Shown: positions 23,686 to 34,346 of the stretch, piece by piece
Position numbering within the stretch: position 1 is the stretch's first letter
How the letters are laid out: every line of letters starts with the position of its first letter
Assembly: GCA_018713165.1 (NCBI GenBank)
Contig: DVFR01000030.1
Location: 1 to 59,956 of the forward strand
Source: Candidatus Coproplasma stercoravium
GTDB taxonomy: Bacteria; Bacillota; Clostridia; Christensenellales; Borkfalkiaceae
DNA length: 59,956 bases
Direction of reading: 5' to 3'
The notes under the pieces: generated by a model
The model's input: the letters and a program-made list of their open reading frames with translations, nothing else
Told to the model about the DNA's origin: nothing
The model's database searches: none
Position numbers and translations under genes: made by a program

Positions 23686-24692
23686 TAAAACTTGCAATAG
23701 ATTTAGGCTCGTGGGTAACAAAAATATATAAGTCGGGCTGCGGAGTGGTGCTCTCCGAGGCCACCTGCGCGGCGGTGGAACAGCTCCCCGGCGCAGGCAG
23801 ATACAACATAAAGTTCCTCGGCGAAAAGGCGCGCGCCCTCTCGGGCAAATCGGCGCAGAACACGCACATCGTCAATCCCGTCGTCGACGGCGACATAATC
23901 CACCCCGATATCGTGGCGGACTTGCTTGGTTATTTCCTCGAAAAGATTGAAATAACTCCCCGCCGCGCCCGCAAAACGGAGGTGATTTTCGTCCTTCCCT
24001 GCGGCGCCAAACCCGAACTCAAAAAGAAGTATTTCCGCCTTGCCGACGACTGCAACATAGGCAAAGTGTATTTCACTCAGGTTCCGTTTGCCGCCGTGCT
24101 CGGGCATAACGTGCCTCTCAGCGACTCCACGCCCGTTTTCAGCGTGGACATAGGCTACGGGCTCACAAACATTGCCGCGTTCTCGCTCGACGGGGTGATT
24201 GCCGGCATGAGCCTCAACCTCGGCGGCGGCAACATCGACGTGCACCTTATGGACTACATGGCAGAAAATTATAATCTGAGGATAGGCGCGCTCACTGCCG
24301 AGCGGCTTAAAAATACCGTCGGCAGTTTCCTGCCCGACGACGACAAACTGATGGTGGTGGACGGCAGGGACGCCTCGACGGGCGCTCCCGCGTCGGTAGC
24401 CGTGCGCACTTCGCAGATATTCGAGGTGCTCGCCCTTTACGTCGATAAGATAATCGAATATATCGTGCTCATGATTTCCCAGCTTCCCGCGGAGGTGGCT
24501 TCGGCGGTAATGCACAGCGGCGTATTTTTATCGGGCGGACTGTGCAAGGCCGACGGCATCGCCGAATATTTCTCCTCTAAGCTGCGCATAACGGCGAACA
24601 CGTTCGACGAACCCCAGCTTGCCGCAGTCATCGGCGCAGGCACGATAATCTCTTCCGAAAGTCTGACCGAAAAGGTCGCCACGCAGGATTAA
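23682..24692 (+). CDS. MreB-like actin-family protein
   Basis: 336 residues. Phosphate-1 (LAIDLGSWVTKIY), connect region, phosphate-2 (FSVDIGYGLTNIAAFSLDGVI, then LNLGGGNIDVHLMDYM) and adenosine motif (VFLSGGLCKADGIAEYF) of the MreB/Mbl branch are in order. Sequence is divergent: DLGSWVTKIY replaces the usual DLGTANTLVY, and mreC/mreD do not follow. It overlaps maf by 4 nt; maf-mreB pairing is common in Bacillota. It may be an accessory cytoskeletal filament rather than the main rod-shape protein. Confidence 0.78.
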   Translation: MIKLAIDLGSWVTKIYKSGCGVVLSEATCAAVEQLPGAGRYNIKFLGEKARALSGKSAQNTHIVNPVVDGDIIHPDIVADLLGYFLEKIEITPRRARKTEVIFVLPCGAKPELKKKYFRLADDCNIGKVYFTQVPFAAVLGHNVPLSDSTPVFSVDIGYGLTNIAAFSLDGVIAGMSLNLGGGNIDVHLMDYMAENYNLRIGALTAERLKNTVGSFLPDDDKLMVVDGRDASTGAPASVAVRTSQIFEVLALYVDKIIEYIVLMISQLPAEVASAVMHSGVFLSGGLCKADGIAEYFSSKLRITANTFDEPQLAAVIGAGTIISSESLTEKVATQD

Positions 24693-24731
24693 AATCCCGC
24701 TTTGCTCGTTTTTATAAACAGTTAATCATAC

Positions 24732-24766
24732 GCGGTGCCCGTCTGCGGTACCGCGGTTAGTTTTTT
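24732..24766 (+). terminator. Terminator after the maf-mreB-like operon
   Basis: GCGGTGCC/GGTACCGC (one G-T pair) followed by GGTTAGTTTTTT. Confidence 0.65.
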
Positions 24767-24809
24767 GCGTCGGGGAGACATATTGTAATACAAATATATG
24801 ACAATTAAA

Positions 24810-24839
24810 TTGACAAATCAAAAATATTAATGTTAAAAT
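24810..24839 (+). promoter_or_regulatory. Promoter of the second degV gene
   Basis: TTGACA at 24810-24815, 18-nt spacer, TAAAAT at 24834-24839. Confidence 0.6.
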
Positions 24840-24912
24840 AACGTTGTGGAAGTCGAAGCGGTTGGCTCTTCTCCGCTTTAACGAATTAGTTTATAAAAGA
24901 GCAATAAGGTTT

Positions 24913-25794
24913 ATGAGTGTTTTATTATGTGATTCCAACTGCGAACTGTGGTACACCACGGTGAAAGAGCTGGGCATAGACTATATCCCTATGCCGTATC
25001 TCTACAACGACAGGGAATATTTTTATGACCTCGGAGAAAACACCGATTTTGCGGCGTTCTATTCCGCGGTGCGCGCAGGAGCCGTGCCCAAAACGCAGGC
25101 CCTCAACCCCGAAAATTATAAAGATGTTCTCGAACCCTATTTCGCGGCAGGGGAGGACGTTTTATACATAAGTTTCTCCCACGCCATGAGCGGCACGTTC
25201 GCCCAGCTCGACGCGGCTCTTTCGGAGCTTAAACAAAAGTATCCGAACCGCAAATGCACCGTGTTCGATACCAAGTCAATCTCCCTCGGCACGGGAATAC
25301 AGGTGAAGGCCGCCGCCGAACTCAAAAACAAGGGCGCGTCCGATGAGGAGATTATCTCCTTTTTAAACGATTTCACAAACCGCGTGGCGGTATATTTCGT
25401 GGTGGACGACCTGATGCATTTAAAGCGCGGCGGCAGGCTGTCGGCGACGTCCGCGGTGGTGGGAACTCTGCTTTCGATAAAACCCATGCTCACCATAAAC
25501 GCCGGCGGCGGGCTGAGCGTGTACGAAAAGGTTTCGGGCAGAAAGAAGGCCGTCCGTTCGCTCTGCGAAAAGGTTGCGCGCACCATTACCGACTATAATT
25601 ATCCCGTATACGTCCTCGACGCCGACTGCAAAGAGGAAGGCGACGAGCTTGCGGCGATGATAAAGACGCGCCGTCCCGAAGCGGAGATAGTAAGGCAGAC
25701 CGTCGGCCCCGTGATAGGTTCGCACTGCGGGCCCGGCACCCTCGGGGTAATTTTTATTGCGGACGAACGTCCGGTTAAATTGGAGAATAAATAA
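24913..25794 (+). CDS. DegV family fatty-acid-binding protein (second paralogue)
   Basis: 293 residues from the ATG at 24913; an upstream in-frame GTG would lie next to the -10 box. DegV signatures: VLLCDSNCELWYTTVKELGID, KTQALNPENYKDVLEPY, YISFSHAMSGTFAQLDAAL, VFDTKSISLGTGIQV, DDLMHLKRGGRLSATSAVVGTLLSIKP and GSHCGPGTLGVIF. Compared with the protein at 14098 the N-terminal TDSS box reads CDSN, and it is more distant from the usual family. The next gene starts immediately after its stop. Confidence 0.9.
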   Translation: MSVLLCDSNCELWYTTVKELGIDYIPMPYLYNDREYFYDLGENTDFAAFYSAVRAGAVPKTQALNPENYKDVLEPYFAAGEDVLYISFSHAMSGTFAQLDAALSELKQKYPNRKCTVFDTKSISLGTGIQVKAAAELKNKGASDEEIISFLNDFTNRVAVYFVVDDLMHLKRGGRLSATSAVVGTLLSIKPMLTINAGGGLSVYEKVSGRKKAVRSLCEKVARTITDYNYPVYVLDADCKEEGDELAAMIKTRRPEAEIVRQTVGPVIGSHCGPGTLGVIFIADERPVKLENK

Positions 25795-26937
25795 ATGATA
25801 GAAGTTAAAGAGATAAGTTTAAGCGATAAAAGAGGCAAAAAAAAGTTTTTCAAGTTTCTGATAGACCTGTACAAGGGCAACAAATACGCCGCCCCCAATT
25901 TTTATTTCGACGAATTTGCAGAATTCGACCCTGCGGTGAACGACGCGTTCAGGTTTGCCGATTGCAGAATGTTCCTTGCATATAAAGACGGCAAAATTGC
26001 GGGCAGGATAGCGGGCATATGGCACCGCGGCGCCAACGAGAAGTTCGGCAAAAACGAACTACGCTTCACCCGTTTCGACGTGATTGACGATTTCGAAGTT
26101 ACCAAGGCGCTCTTTGCAAAGCTCTTCGACTGGGCAAAACAGCTCGGCATGAGCGAGATAATAGGCCCGATGAGCTTCTCCGACCTCAACGAGGAGGGAA
26201 TGCTCGTAGACGGGTTCGACAAGGAGGCTTCGTACATAGAACTGTATAACTTCCCGTACTACGTAGAGCATATGGAAAAGCTCGGCGCGTACAAGGTGGT
26301 AGACTGGACGAGTTACGAGATAAAAGTGCCGAAGGAGCGCGACCCCCGCGCGCAGAGAATTTCGGAGATGCTCAAAAAGAAATACAATTTCAAAACGCTC
26401 GACATGGGGTATCTCTTCAAGCATAACAAAAAGGAGTTCGACAGGTACGGAATGAAGTGCCTCGACGTTTTGGACGAAGCGTTTGCGCCTCTGTTCGGCA
26501 CCAGTCCTTTAAACGAAAAACAGAAGCGCAGGGAGCTTGAAACGATAAAACAGATTTTCGTGCCCGAGCTTGCCAGCGTCGTGGTTGATGAGAACGACGA
26601 CGTGGTCGTTTACGGCTTTATGATGCCCCGCATAAGCGAGGCTATGCGCAAGGGCAGGGGACACATAATCCCGTTCGGACTTCCCGCGTTTTTAAAGGGT
26701 ATGAAAAATATCGAGCGCGCCGACATGATGAGCGTCGGCGTTATCGGCAAATACGCAAACACGGGCGCCGTTGCGATGATAATCGATAACTGCCTCGAAG
26801 GGCTCATACGCAAGGGCGTAAAATACCTCGAAACGGGGCCCGAGCTCGAGGAGAACAGGCACATCCAGCAGCTCTGGAAAACTTATAATCCCGAACTTAT
26901 CAAAAGGCGCCGCTGCTGGGGGCTTAAAGTAGAATAA
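25795..26937 (+). CDS. YghO-like GNAT acyltransferase
   Basis: 380 residues. N-terminal part KKFFKFLIDLYKGNKYAAPNF...FLAYKDGKIAGRIAGI is the beta-alpha core of a GNAT domain, then GPMSFSDLNEEGMLVDGF, as in the YghO family; the C-terminal half has MMSVGVIGKYANTGAVAMIIDNCLEGLIRKGVKYLETGPELEENRHIQQLWKTYN, a second GNAT-like core. Substrate unknown. It directly abuts the degV gene, so lipid-linked acyl transfer is possible but only inferred. Confidence 0.75.
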   Translation: MIEVKEISLSDKRGKKKFFKFLIDLYKGNKYAAPNFYFDEFAEFDPAVNDAFRFADCRMFLAYKDGKIAGRIAGIWHRGANEKFGKNELRFTRFDVIDDFEVTKALFAKLFDWAKQLGMSEIIGPMSFSDLNEEGMLVDGFDKEASYIELYNFPYYVEHMEKLGAYKVVDWTSYEIKVPKERDPRAQRISEMLKKKYNFKTLDMGYLFKHNKKEFDRYGMKCLDVLDEAFAPLFGTSPLNEKQKRRELETIKQIFVPELASVVVDENDDVVVYGFMMPRISEAMRKGRGHIIPFGLPAFLKGMKNIERADMMSVGVIGKYANTGAVAMIIDNCLEGLIRKGVKYLETGPELEENRHIQQLWKTYNPELIKRRRCWGLKVE

Positions 26938-26964
26938 AAGCAAACAGCCGTAAAAATATTCAAT

Positions 26965-26998
26965 GCGCGGGCGGCCATATCTTTAAGGCCGCCCGCGC
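26965..26998 (+). terminator. GC-rich hairpin after the acyltransferase gene
   Basis: GCGCGGGCGGCC/GGCCGCCCGCGC, 12-bp perfect stem, no T-tract; a conventional terminator (AACGCG...CGCGTTTTTT, 27020-27047) follows 22 nt later. Confidence 0.6.
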
Positions 26999-27019
26999 AA
27001 AATTATACCCGAAAATAAA

Positions 27020-27047
27020 AACGCGCTTTCAACAAGCCGCGTTTTTT
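27020..27047 (+). terminator. Terminator upstream of lepA
   Basis: AACGCG-CTTTCAACAAGC-CGCGTT, T-tract TTTTTT. Confidence 0.7.
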
Positions 27048-27048
27048 C

Positions 27049-27077
27049 TTGCTAAAAGACGCGCAATTTTATATAAT
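27049..27077 (+). promoter_or_regulatory. Promoter of the lepA operon
   Basis: TTGCTA at 27049-27054, 17-nt spacer, TATAAT at 27072-27077, directly after the preceding terminator. Confidence 0.65.
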
Positions 27078-27123
27078 TGTATAGAAAAATCTTTTATTCC
27101 AAAGGCAAATTTTATTACAAGGC

Positions 27124-28932
27124 ATGAAAAAACCAAACCAGTACATACGCAATTTCTGCATAATTGCGCACATAGACCACGGCAAGAGCACCCTCGCCGA
27201 CAGAATCATGGAGCTCACGGGTCAGGTATCCGAGAGGGAAATGGAGGACCAGCTCCTCGACTCCATGGACATAGAGCGCGAGCGCGGAATTACCATAAAG
27301 CTCACGCCCGTGCGCATGTTCTATTCGGCTGACGACGGCAACGAATATGTTTTCAACCTGATTGATACCCCGGGCCACGTCGATTTCACTTACGAAGTTT
27401 CGCGTTCGCTCGCCGCTTGCGAGGGCGCGATTCTCGTCGTCGACGCCTCGCAGGGCATAGAGGCGCAGACTCTCGCAAACGTCTATCTCGCCTTGGAGAA
27501 CGACCTCGAAATTCTGCCCGTCATAAACAAGATTGACCTGCCCTCCGCCCGCCCCGACGAGGCGAAAAAGGAGATAGAGGACGTAATAGGGCTCGACGCG
27601 TCGTACGCGCCCCTCGTCTCCGCCAAGGAGGGCACCAACATAAAGGAGATACTCGAAGATATCGTAAAGTATTTCCCAGCCCCCGACGGCGACTGCGACG
27701 CACCTTTAAAGGCGCTGATATTCGACAGTTACTACGATAACTACAAGGGCGTAATACTCTTTGTGCGCGTAAAGGACGGTTCCGTCAAAAAGGGCGACAA
27801 AATAAAAACTTTCCGCTCGGATAAGGTGTATGAGGTCACCGAAGTCGGCGTGTTTGCGCCGGGACTCTATGAAAAGAACGGGCTTGCCGCGGGCGAAGTC
27901 GGCTATATCGCCGCCTCTATCAAGAGCATACAGGACGTCGCCGTTGGCGACACCGTGATAAACGCCGAAAATCCCGCTGCCGAGCCGCTCCCCGGCTACA
28001 AAAAAGTACAGCCCGTCGTGTTCTGCGGAATTTACCCGCTCGACGGCAGCAAGTTCGGCGATTTGAAGGACGCGCTCATAAAGCTCCAGCTCAACGACGC
28101 CTCGCTCGTTTTCGAGCCCGACAACTCCGTCGCGCTCGGCTTCGGCTTCCGCTGCGGCTTTTTGGGACTTTTGCACATGGAGATTATCCAGGAGCGCATA
28201 GAGCGCGAATTTTCGCTCGACATTATAACCACCGCGCCCTCGGTAAGCTACAAGGTCGTAAAAACCGACGGCACTGAGATATTCGTCGACAATCCTTCGC
28301 ATCTTCCCCCGCAGTCGGAGATTGACCACATGGAGGAGCCCATCGTCAAGGTGGACATCTATTCCCCGCCCGACTATCTCGGCCCCATAATGGATTTGTG
28401 CCGCGAAAAGCGCGGCGTGTTCAAGGAGATGAACTATCTCGACGCCAACCGCGTACAGCTCGTGTACGAAATGCCGCTCAACGAGATTATATTCGAGTTC
28501 TTCGATTCGGTAAAGTCGCGCACGCGCGGTTACGCGAGCTTCGACTACGAGCTGATAGGCTATTCGTCCTCCAAACTCGTCAAGCTCGACATTCTCTTAA
28601 ACGGCGAGGCGTGCGACGCGCTCTCCATGATAGTGCACGAAGATTCGGCATACACGCGCGGCAGAACGCTGTGCGAAAATCTCAAAGAGGCAATTCCCCG
28701 CCAGCTGTTCGAAATTCCCGTGCAGGCGGCAATCGGCGGCAAGATAATCGCGCGCGAAACGGTTAAGGCGATGCGCAAAGACGTGCTTGCAAAGTGCTAC
28801 GGCGGCGACATTACGCGCAAGAAAAAACTTCTCGAAAAGCAGAAAGAGGGCAAAAAGCGCATGCGCACGATAGGCAGCGTGGAAGTTCCTTCCGAAGTTT
28901 TCATGCAGATTTTAAAGACGAATAAGGACTGA
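27124..28932 (+). CDS. lepA: Elongation factor 4
   Basis: 602 residues, standard EF-4 length. GTPase motifs: AHIDHGKST (about 15-22), [25 protein letters not shown]. Domain II, domains III and V follow, and the LepA-specific C-terminal region ([35 protein letters not shown]) is intact. It back-translocates ribosomes under stress. In many Bacillota lepA is followed by hemW, and here hemW follows after one small gene. Confidence 0.97.
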   Translation: MKKPNQYIRNFCIIAHIDHGKSTLADRIMELTGQVSEREMEDQLLDSMDIERERGITIKLTPVRMFYSADDGNEYVFNLIDTPGHVDFTYEVSRSLAACEGAILVVDASQGIEAQTLANVYLALENDLEILPVINKIDLPSARPDEAKKEIEDVIGLDASYAPLVSAKEGTNIKEILEDIVKYFPAPDGDCDAPLKALIFDSYYDNYKGVILFVRVKDGSVKKGDKIKTFRSDKVYEVTEVGVFAPGLYEKNGLAAGEVGYIAASIKSIQDVAVGDTVINAENPAAEPLPGYKKVQPVVFCGIYPLDGSKFGDLKDALIKLQLNDASLVFEPDNSVALGFGFRCGFLGLLHMEIIQERIEREFSLDIITTAPSVSYKVVKTDGTEIFVDNPSHLPPQSEIDHMEEPIVKVDIYSPPDYLGPIMDLCREKRGVFKEMNYLDANRVQLVYEMPLNEIIFEFFDSVKSRTRGYASFDYELIGYSSSKLVKLDILLNGEACDALSMIVHEDSAYTRGRTLCENLKEAIPRQLFEIPVQAAIGGKIIARETVKAMRKDVLAKCYGGDITRKKKLLEKQKEGKKRMRTIGSVEVPSEVFMQILKTNKD

Positions 28933-28933
28933 A

Positions 28934-29266
28934 ATGAAAAATAAGGCGCCAAGCGCAAACGAAGGTTTTTTTAATAAGGTGTACGAAGCGGTAAAGCGCG
29001 TTCCGCGCGGAAAAGTTACCACATACGGCGACGTGGCACGCCTTTGCGGCAACCCGCGCATGGCGCGCCAGGTGGGCTGGGCGCTGCACACAAACCCTCA
29101 GCCGGGCATAATACCCTGCCACAGGGTGGTCTTTTCAAACGGCTCCGTGTGCACGGGCTTCGCCTTCGGCGGGAAAGACGTACAAAAGGCAATGCTCGAA
29201 GACGAGGGCGTGGAAGTTTCGCCCGACTATAAAATCGACCTTAAAAAATACCGCTGGGAGATATAA
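28934..29266 (+). CDS. MGMT-type single-domain DNA alkyltransferase
   Basis: 110 residues, the C-terminal DNA-binding/active-site domain only: FFNKVYEAVKRVPRGKVTTYGDVARLCGNPRMARQVGWAL, then IIPCHRVV with the alkyl-accepting cysteine retained, then GVEVSPDYKIDLKKYRW. Alkyltransferase-like proteins usually replace this Cys with Trp or Ala, so this one could still be catalytic; full Ogt proteins have an extra N-terminal domain missing here. It starts 1 nt after lepA and overlaps hemW by 1 nt. Confidence 0.88.
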   Translation: MKNKAPSANEGFFNKVYEAVKRVPRGKVTTYGDVARLCGNPRMARQVGWALHTNPQPGIIPCHRVVFSNGSVCTGFAFGGKDVQKAMLEDEGVEVSPDYKIDLKKYRWEI

Positions 29267-30378
29267 TGGCAGGAATTTACGTTCACATACCTTTTTGCAA
29301 AAGCAAATGCTCGTACTGCGACTTCACGTCCTTCCCCGATAAGCTGTGCTATGCAGAGAGCTACATGGCCTGCGTTTACAGGGAGATGAGCTTCAGAAGG
29401 AAGGAGCTCAAAGATTATTCCTTCGATACGCTCTATATAGGCGGCGGCACGCCGTCGGTGATTGACGAGAGCTATATCGGCATGCTCGTAGCTTCTGCGC
29501 GCAAAAACTTCAATCTTGCAAAAAATGCCGAAATAACAATCGAGCTCAACCCGGGCACGGTGACGGCGGACAAGATTGAGTTTTATAAAAAGTGCGGCAT
29601 AAACAGGTTTTCGGTAGGGCTTCAGTCGGCGATAGACAGCCAGCTCGAGGATATCGGCAGAATTCACACCGCGCAGGACTTTAAAGATTGCGCCGCGCTT
29701 TTAAAAGGCGAAAATTTCAACGCCGACGTGCTCATAGGCTTAAAGGGGCAGACCGCCGACGACGTTGTTTACACCATAAATTTTGCCGCGGAGGCGGGCG
29801 CAAGCCACATTTCCATGTACGCGCTCACGCCCGAGGACGGCACGCCCATTTATACCGACTACTTAAACGGCGAACTGCCCGACGGCGACGAGGTCGCCGC
29901 CCTCTACGACGCTGGTTATAAGCGCCTCAAAGAGCTCGGGTTTTACCGCTACGAAGTTTCCAATTTCTGCAAGCGCGGAAAGGAGAGCAGGCACAACTTA
30001 AACTACTGGCACAGGGGCGAATACATAGGCTTCGGCGTTTCGGCGTCGTCGTGCATAAAAAACGTCCGCTTTACCAACACTTTCGATTTGGACGAATACT
30101 TCAAATGCATCTTTTCCGAACATCTGCCCGTCATAAACTCCGAAGAGATTGACGAGGAGGGACAGAAGTTCGAGTTCATTATGCTCGCTCTCCGCACGGC
30201 AGAGGGGCTCGACGCCTGCGGGTATAAAAAGCTGTTCAAAACCGATTTTTTTGAGGAGCACAAAAAGGCGCTCGAAAAGGTTGCGCGCTATCTCGACATC
30301 GATGGCGACAGCGTGCGCATAAAGGACGAATATCTCTTCGTTCAGAACAGCATTATAATAGAATTTTTAGAGAGCTGA
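29266..30378 (+). CDS. hemW: Radical SAM haem chaperone HemW
   Basis: 370 residues. The iron-sulfur motif FCKSKCSYCDF (about 9-19) and YIGGGTPSVI, ITIELNPGT, RFSVGLQSAID, NADVLIGLKGQT, SMYALTPEDGTP and the C-terminal HemN-type winged domain (HNLNYWHRGEYIGFGVSASS) identify the HemN/HemW branch; the lack of the HemN N-terminal extension favours HemW, a haem-trafficking protein rather than the oxygen-independent coproporphyrinogen oxidase. The start overlaps the MGMT stop. Confidence 0.92.
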   Translation: MAGIYVHIPFCKSKCSYCDFTSFPDKLCYAESYMACVYREMSFRRKELKDYSFDTLYIGGGTPSVIDESYIGMLVASARKNFNLAKNAEITIELNPGTVTADKIEFYKKCGINRFSVGLQSAIDSQLEDIGRIHTAQDFKDCAALLKGENFNADVLIGLKGQTADDVVYTINFAAEAGASHISMYALTPEDGTPIYTDYLNGELPDGDEVAALYDAGYKRLKELGFYRYEVSNFCKRGKESRHNLNYWHRGEYIGFGVSASSCIKNVRFTNTFDLDEYFKCIFSEHLPVINSEEIDEEGQKFEFIMLALRTAEGLDACGYKKLFKTDFFEEHKKALEKVARYLDIDGDSVRIKDEYLFVQNSIIIEFLES

Positions 30379-30384
30379 ATTTAT

Positions 30385-30945
30385 ATGACGCAAAAAAATT
30401 ATTCCGTACGCACCGCAGACGGGCGCGATACGGAGGAGATAAAAAATATTTTCCGTTCCGCCCGCGCATTTATGGCGGCTCACGGCAACCCGCAGTGGCA
30501 GGACGGCTACCCGTACGACGACGTGATTGAAGACTTTGTGCGCGGCGGCAATTTCCGCCTTATTGTTTGCGGCGGGGATATCGCCGCTGTGTACTCTGTG
30601 TTAGAAGGCGATGAGGAGTACGGCGAAATAGACGGCGAATGGCTCACGGGCAGCGGAGTTTGCGCCTTAGAAAACGGAGATGAAAAATTTTCCTATCTCG
30701 CGGCGCACACGCTCGCCGTTTCTCCCGACTTCCGCGGCCGAGGGCTTGCCCGCGCCGCTATACGGGAGGCGGAAGAGGAGGCTGAACGCAGAGGTTTTTC
30801 TTCCGTCCGCTTAGACACGCACGAGTGCAACAAGCCCATGCAGGCGCTTCTCTCGTCGGAGGGATTCACGCTGTGCGGCAGACTTTCTTCGCGCGGACGA
30901 GGCTCGTTTATCTGCTTCGAAAAGCTGATAAAATCAAATAAATAA
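30385..30945 (+). CDS. GNAT family N-acetyltransferase
   Basis: 186 residues. Acetyl-CoA binding motif A is clear: AAHTLAVSPDFRGRGLARAAIREAEEEAERRGFSSVRLDTHECNKPMQALLSSEGFTLCG. N-terminal half MTQKNYSVRTADGRDTEEI and NPQWQDGYPYDDVIEDF fits small-molecule or peptide acetylating GNATs. Starts 6 nt after hemW, last of the operon. Substrate unknown. Confidence 0.85.
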   Translation: MTQKNYSVRTADGRDTEEIKNIFRSARAFMAAHGNPQWQDGYPYDDVIEDFVRGGNFRLIVCGGDIAAVYSVLEGDEEYGEIDGEWLTGSGVCALENGDEKFSYLAAHTLAVSPDFRGRGLARAAIREAEEEAERRGFSSVRLDTHECNKPMQALLSSEGFTLCGRLSSRGRGSFICFEKLIKSNK

Positions 30946-31033
30946 TTTAATTTAAATTTATTTTATCAATAATTTACGCGGTTGTGCGGTCTGCCTTTTT
31001 TAAACGGTGGAATTGCATTATAAAAGAAGATAA

Positions 31034-31070
31034 AAGCGCCGTCCGAAAATTCCGGTCGGCGCTTCATTTT
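31034..31070 (+). terminator. Terminator of the lepA-hemW operon
   Basis: AAGCGCCG...CGGCGCTT with an inner CCG/CGG, followed by CATTTT. Confidence 0.7.
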
Positions 31071-31167
31071 ACTTAAAATTACTCTGTTTTAAGCAAATTC
31101 ATAGTACTATGTGTGATATAAACGGCTTAAAATGAGGCTTTTGTAGCGTTTTCAGGCGTTTTCGTGC

Positions 31168-31821
31168 TTACGCTTTATATTCCCGCTCTGCGATTATTCT
31201 GCCCGATACCGCGTCGACCAGATAGGCGTGAATGTCGCCCTCGTTATCGCACACGCCCACGTAATAATAGCAATTTTCGTCGTATAAAAGCCTTATAAAA
31301 ATTTCGCCGTTGAATATTCCGTTCTGCGTAAGGCTCTCGAACAATTTGCCGTCGTGTTCCCTCACGCAGCCCAGCGCCTTTTCCGCCGGCATTACGTTTT
31401 CGCCGGCAACCGAAACCAGCGTGTAATCCGCGGCGGTGCCGTCGGCATCGAGCGTTATGCTTATTTCGCTGCCCGAAATTTCCCCGCCGTAACTTAAATA
31501 CCAGCAGTCTTTAACGCTCATGTAACTCATCTCGCCGCCCGTCACGCTTTCGCCGGAAACGTTGACCGTTTCATAGCTTTCGCCGAGCGTGGCGTAAATC
31601 TCCACAAGCGCGCTCACGTCGCCCTTTACGCCGTCGGCGATGAAGGGGGATTCCTTGTTCGAGCAGTAAATTTTTATCTGAATGTCGTCGTCCTCATACA
31701 TATAAATTGCAAACCGCTCTTCCGATATGTAGTCCGAATAGTCGGTCTCCCTCGTGCAGGCGGAGACCGTTGCAACCGCTGCCGCCGCAACCGCCGCAAA
31801 AATTAACGCAAATTTTCTCAT
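31168..31821 (-). CDS. Predicted lipoprotein with PepSY-like C-terminus
   Basis: 217 residues from the ATG at 31821. The signal peptide MRKFALIFAAVAAAAVATVSAC ends in a lipobox-like VSAC, so the mature protein would be lipidated at Cys22 and face outward. The mature part is acidic, with no recognised catalytic motif; the end YYYVGVCDNEGDIHAYLVDAVSGRIIAE resembles PepSY-type domains. No clear ribosome binding site. Transcribed away from the next gene at 31956. Confidence 0.6.
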   Translation of the reverse strand: MRKFALIFAAVAAAAVATVSACTRETDYSDYISEERFAIYMYEDDDIQIKIYCSNKESPFIADGVKGDVSALVEIYATLGESYETVNVSGESVTGGEMSYMSVKDCWYLSYGGEISGSEISITLDADGTAADYTLVSVAGENVMPAEKALGCVREHDGKLFESLTQNGIFNGEIFIRLLYDENCYYYVGVCDNEGDIHAYLVDAVSGRIIAEREYKA

Positions 31822-31870
31822 ACTATAAAATATATCCCGCCCCGCGCGTTTATGAATGTTTTTCAAACAC

Positions 31871-31899
31871 TTGCTTTTTATTTTGCGCTGTGATAAAAT
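31871..31899 (+). promoter_or_regulatory. Promoter of the gene at 31956
   Basis: TTGCTT at 31871-31876, 17-nt spacer, TAAAAT at 31894-31899. Confidence 0.5.
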
Positions 31900-31955
31900 A
31901 AATAAAATATCTGACGGAACTAAAAGTTCCGTTTTATAAACAGCGGTACACACTC

Positions 31956-32633
31956 TTGAAAAAGATTATCATAAAGTCCGCACTCACCACGCTCGGCGTG
32001 GTGGCGGGATGCGCCGTTTTCGTGTTCGCCGTGCTCAGCCTCGGTTTCCCGGGGACGCTTTGCGGCTGGTGTGAACAGCTCGGCAACTACGGCTTTGCCG
32101 TAAAGTACGCTTCGCTGTATTATTCGTACACGGGCGACGTTGCCGACCTTGCAAGGTGCGCCGACGACAGCATCCTCGCCGAAAACGACGGCTATATAAT
32201 TGAATATTGCACGCAGCTCGTCGACGACGAAGGTTTCGCGCAGTATTGCACCGTGCGCGACAAGGAGATTAACGACGGCATCTCCGGCGACGAAAATTTC
32301 GGGGGCATAACTTTCAGTTACAGGCACTATATATACGGCGCCGTCTCTGCCGCCGAGTACCGCGCGGGGGAGAGCGACCTTGCCATAGGCTACGCCATCT
32401 CGTCTTTAAACGCGGGGTTCGACAGGACGAGCTTTTCCGCCCAGACATACTCGGAAAAAATAGAGGGATTTCCCGTGAACAACGCGCTCGGCTCGCTCTC
32501 TTTAAGGGTTATTGAAAATAAAGACAAAACCACGGGCGGCAAAATTTTAAAGGTGCTCGAAGGGGTAAGCCCCGACGGCGACGACGAGGGAATGTATCTT
32601 GCAACGCTCATGGTCGCCCTCGGCGGACTGTAA
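31956..32633 (+). CDS. Membrane-anchored protein of unknown function
   Basis: Family not recognised. 225 residues from a TTG; one N-terminal membrane helix (about 10-32), then a helical, cysteine-containing domain (GYIIEYCTQLVDDEGFAQYCTVRDKEIND; AVSAAEYRAGESDLAIGYAISSL) with a loose repeat-like, TPR-like rhythm. Divergent from the lipoprotein at 31168 across 134 nt. Function unknown. Confidence 0.6.
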   Translation: MKKIIIKSALTTLGVVAGCAVFVFAVLSLGFPGTLCGWCEQLGNYGFAVKYASLYYSYTGDVADLARCADDSILAENDGYIIEYCTQLVDDEGFAQYCTVRDKEINDGISGDENFGGITFSYRHYIYGAVSAAEYRAGESDLAIGYAISSLNAGFDRTSFSAQTYSEKIEGFPVNNALGSLSLRVIENKDKTTGGKILKVLEGVSPDGDDEGMYLATLMVALGGL

Positions 32634-32662
32634 GCAAAGATAAGGCATAAACGCATTTTTAA

Positions 32663-34228
<1,566 letters not shown>

Positions 34229-34247
34229 AACTTTTGAATAATTTACG

Positions 34248-34272
34248 GGCGGAAGCTTGATTTGCTTCCGCC
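34248..34272 (+). terminator. Hairpin after guaB
   Basis: GGCGGAAGC-TTGATTT-GCTTCCGCC, followed by GTAAAATATTTT; weak T-tract, so perhaps partial termination before guaA. Confidence 0.5.
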
Positions 34273-34346
34273 GTAAAATATTTTGGCGGCGTTTTTGCCT
34301 GGCCGCGCGTAATTTCAAGGCAAAAATTTAAACAAAGGATTTATTT

